Below the pieces are notes generated by a model. It was not told the origin of the DNA and did not search any database. It worked only from the letters and a program-made list of their open reading frames with translations. Shown here piece by piece: positions 12,681-13,577 of a stretch of DNA of 13,577 nucleotides (positions are counted from its first letter, which is position 1; the number at the start of each line of letters is the position of its first letter). Made by a program: the position numbers and the translations under genes. The DNA is from an uncultured Oribacterium sp. (GTDB taxonomy: Bacteria > Bacillota > Clostridia > Lachnospirales > Lachnospiraceae), in NCBI GenBank assembly GCA_902485915.1, contig CABTMH010000049.1, positions 1-13,577 on the forward strand. Direction: 5' to 3'.

Positions 12681-13545
12681 TTAGTTCACTTCGCTGCTGG
12701 AAGATGTCTTATAGACGATCATACTCAGCACACCGGTGATGATGAAGAGAAGAACGGAAAGGGCACCGCCCATACCGAAGTTCTTACTGTACAGATGCTT
12801 GTTGAGCCACATGATCATGGTCATCGTATTACGTGCCGGATCACCGGTTCCGTTCGTCAGGATCTGCGGTACATCGAACATCTGGATACCACCGATGAGG
12901 GAGGTGATGAGCACGTACACGAGAATCGGACGAAGCAGTGGCAGAGTGATACGGAAGAAGATCTGCGTCGAGGTCGCGCCATCGACCTGTGCCGCCTCGA
13001 AGAGTGCGGTATCGATGCCCATCATGCCGGCCATCAGGAGGATGGTCGTGTTACCGAACCACATGATGTAGTTCATGGCACCGACGAGGGATCTCGCTGC
13101 CGTCGTGTTGCTCAGGAAGGTGAACGGCTTACTGATGATACCAAGCTGCATCAGGATCGAATTGACCGGTCCTGAATCGGAGAACAGGGTGAAGAACAGC
13201 ATCGCGAACGCACTCGCCATGATCAGATTCGGAAGGTAGATCACGGTCTTAAAGAAGCGCTGGCAGCGAAGGCGAAGTGATGGATCCGTAAACCAGGCAC
13301 CGAGGAGGAGCGAGGTGATGATCTGCGGCACGAAACCGATGAGCCACATGATCATGGTGTTGCCCGCGTACTTCCAGAGATCCGCGTTCGACAGGATCTT
13401 GATATAGTTTCCTAAACCGATGAAGTTCGGCCCGATCTGCTTTAAGCCCGAGCGGTAGTTCTCGAAGAAGCTGTTGTAGATCGTCGTGACGAGTGGCACG
13501 AACTGGAACAAAAGATAGACAACGATAAACGGGATCAGAAAATAG
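12681..13545 (-). CDS. Carbohydrate ABC transporter permease, MalF/UgpA-like, N-terminus cut by the contig end
   Basis: The partner permease of the MalG-like protein. The genuine visible sequence starts at YFLIPFIVVYLLFQFVPLVT, the usual first membrane segment, so only some 10-20 residues are missing compared with family members of about 290-310. The EAA loop is EAAQVDGATSTQIFFRITLP. Other family marks are GLGNYIKILSN and VIYLPNLIMASAFAMLFF. The frame appears to run on to an ATG at 13562, giving an N-terminus MCSSDL, but those codons are translated adapter and are not part of the gene. The true start is outside the contig. The stop at 12681 overlaps the ribosome binding region of the next gene. 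Confidence 0.93.
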
Positions 13546-13577
13546 AGATCGGAAGAGCACACGTCTGAACTCCAGTC
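13546..13577 (+). other. Illumina TruSeq adapter left at the contig end
   Basis: The last 32 bases, beginning AGATCGGAAGAGCACACGTC, are the well-known TruSeq read-through adapter. They are not genomic and create a false start codon for the last gene. Confidence 0.97.

Noticed and set aside
11781..13175. A 464-codon plus-strand frame starting MKKTEM with a GGAG in front
   Set aside because: It is antisense to the two ABC permease genes, is made almost wholly of Asp/Glu/His/Arg, and shows no domain; it is a shadow of the GC-rich permease coding sequence.

Overview
The window looks like a draft or metagenome contig from a GC-rich Gram-positive anaerobe, most likely a Clostridia/Lachnospiraceae-type bacterium. 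The basis is Firmicutes-type promoters and AGGAGG-like ribosome binding sites, a DUF4358 lipoprotein next to MBOAT and DHHW proteins, two carbohydrate ABC permeases, and a tRNA-Gly with no encoded CCA. This taxonomic call is an inference. The last 32 bases are Illumina adapter, not genome.

Layout: (1) 1-499, minus strand: the N-terminal part of an RsuA-type 16S rRNA pseudouridine synthase that runs off the left edge. (2) 652-2062, plus strand: a visibly more AT-rich two-gene module. An Xre-type HTH fused to a DUF3990 (ADP-ribosyltransferase-like) domain is followed by a small partner protein, with a promoter and candidate operator in front. It resembles a toxin-antitoxin or defence module. 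(3) 2216-2286: tRNA-Gly(CCC) with its own promoter. (4) 2417-3841, minus: a membrane-anchored polysaccharide deacetylase. (5) 3919-4956, minus: an AAA+ ATPase of the ORC/Cdc6-like stand-alone type. Behind it lies a strikingly ordered array of nine 10-bp TTTTACATCT-like repeats (5021-5137), arranged as three 39-bp units. (6) 5220-6102, minus: a flavin reductase family protein with a long basic tail, preceded by a 32-codon signal-peptide-like mini-gene. (7) 6427-11617, plus: a cell-surface acylation cluster of DUF4358 lipoprotein, MBOAT O-acyltransferase, DHHW (AlgX/AlgJ-like) protein and secreted SGNH hydrolase. (8) 11811-13545, minus: two MalG/MalF-like sugar ABC permeases, the second cut by the contig end.

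How the genes fit together: the MBOAT, DHHW and SGNH trio is the usual arrangement for moving acyl groups, typically acetyl, across the membrane onto a surface polysaccharide or peptidoglycan. The polysaccharide deacetylase is a separate enzyme acting on surface glycans. The ABC permeases belong to a sugar importer whose binding protein lies beyond the right edge. The two AT-richer islands, the HTH-DUF3990 pair and the ATPase with its repeat array, look like accessory DNA among ordinary chromosomal genes.

The most promising undescribed signal is the 5021-5137 array: ten-base helical phasing, a strict 10+10+10+9 architecture repeated three times, and a position just upstream of an ORC-like ATPase. 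It could be the ATPase's own binding site, acting as an autoregulatory operator or an origin-like iteron array.
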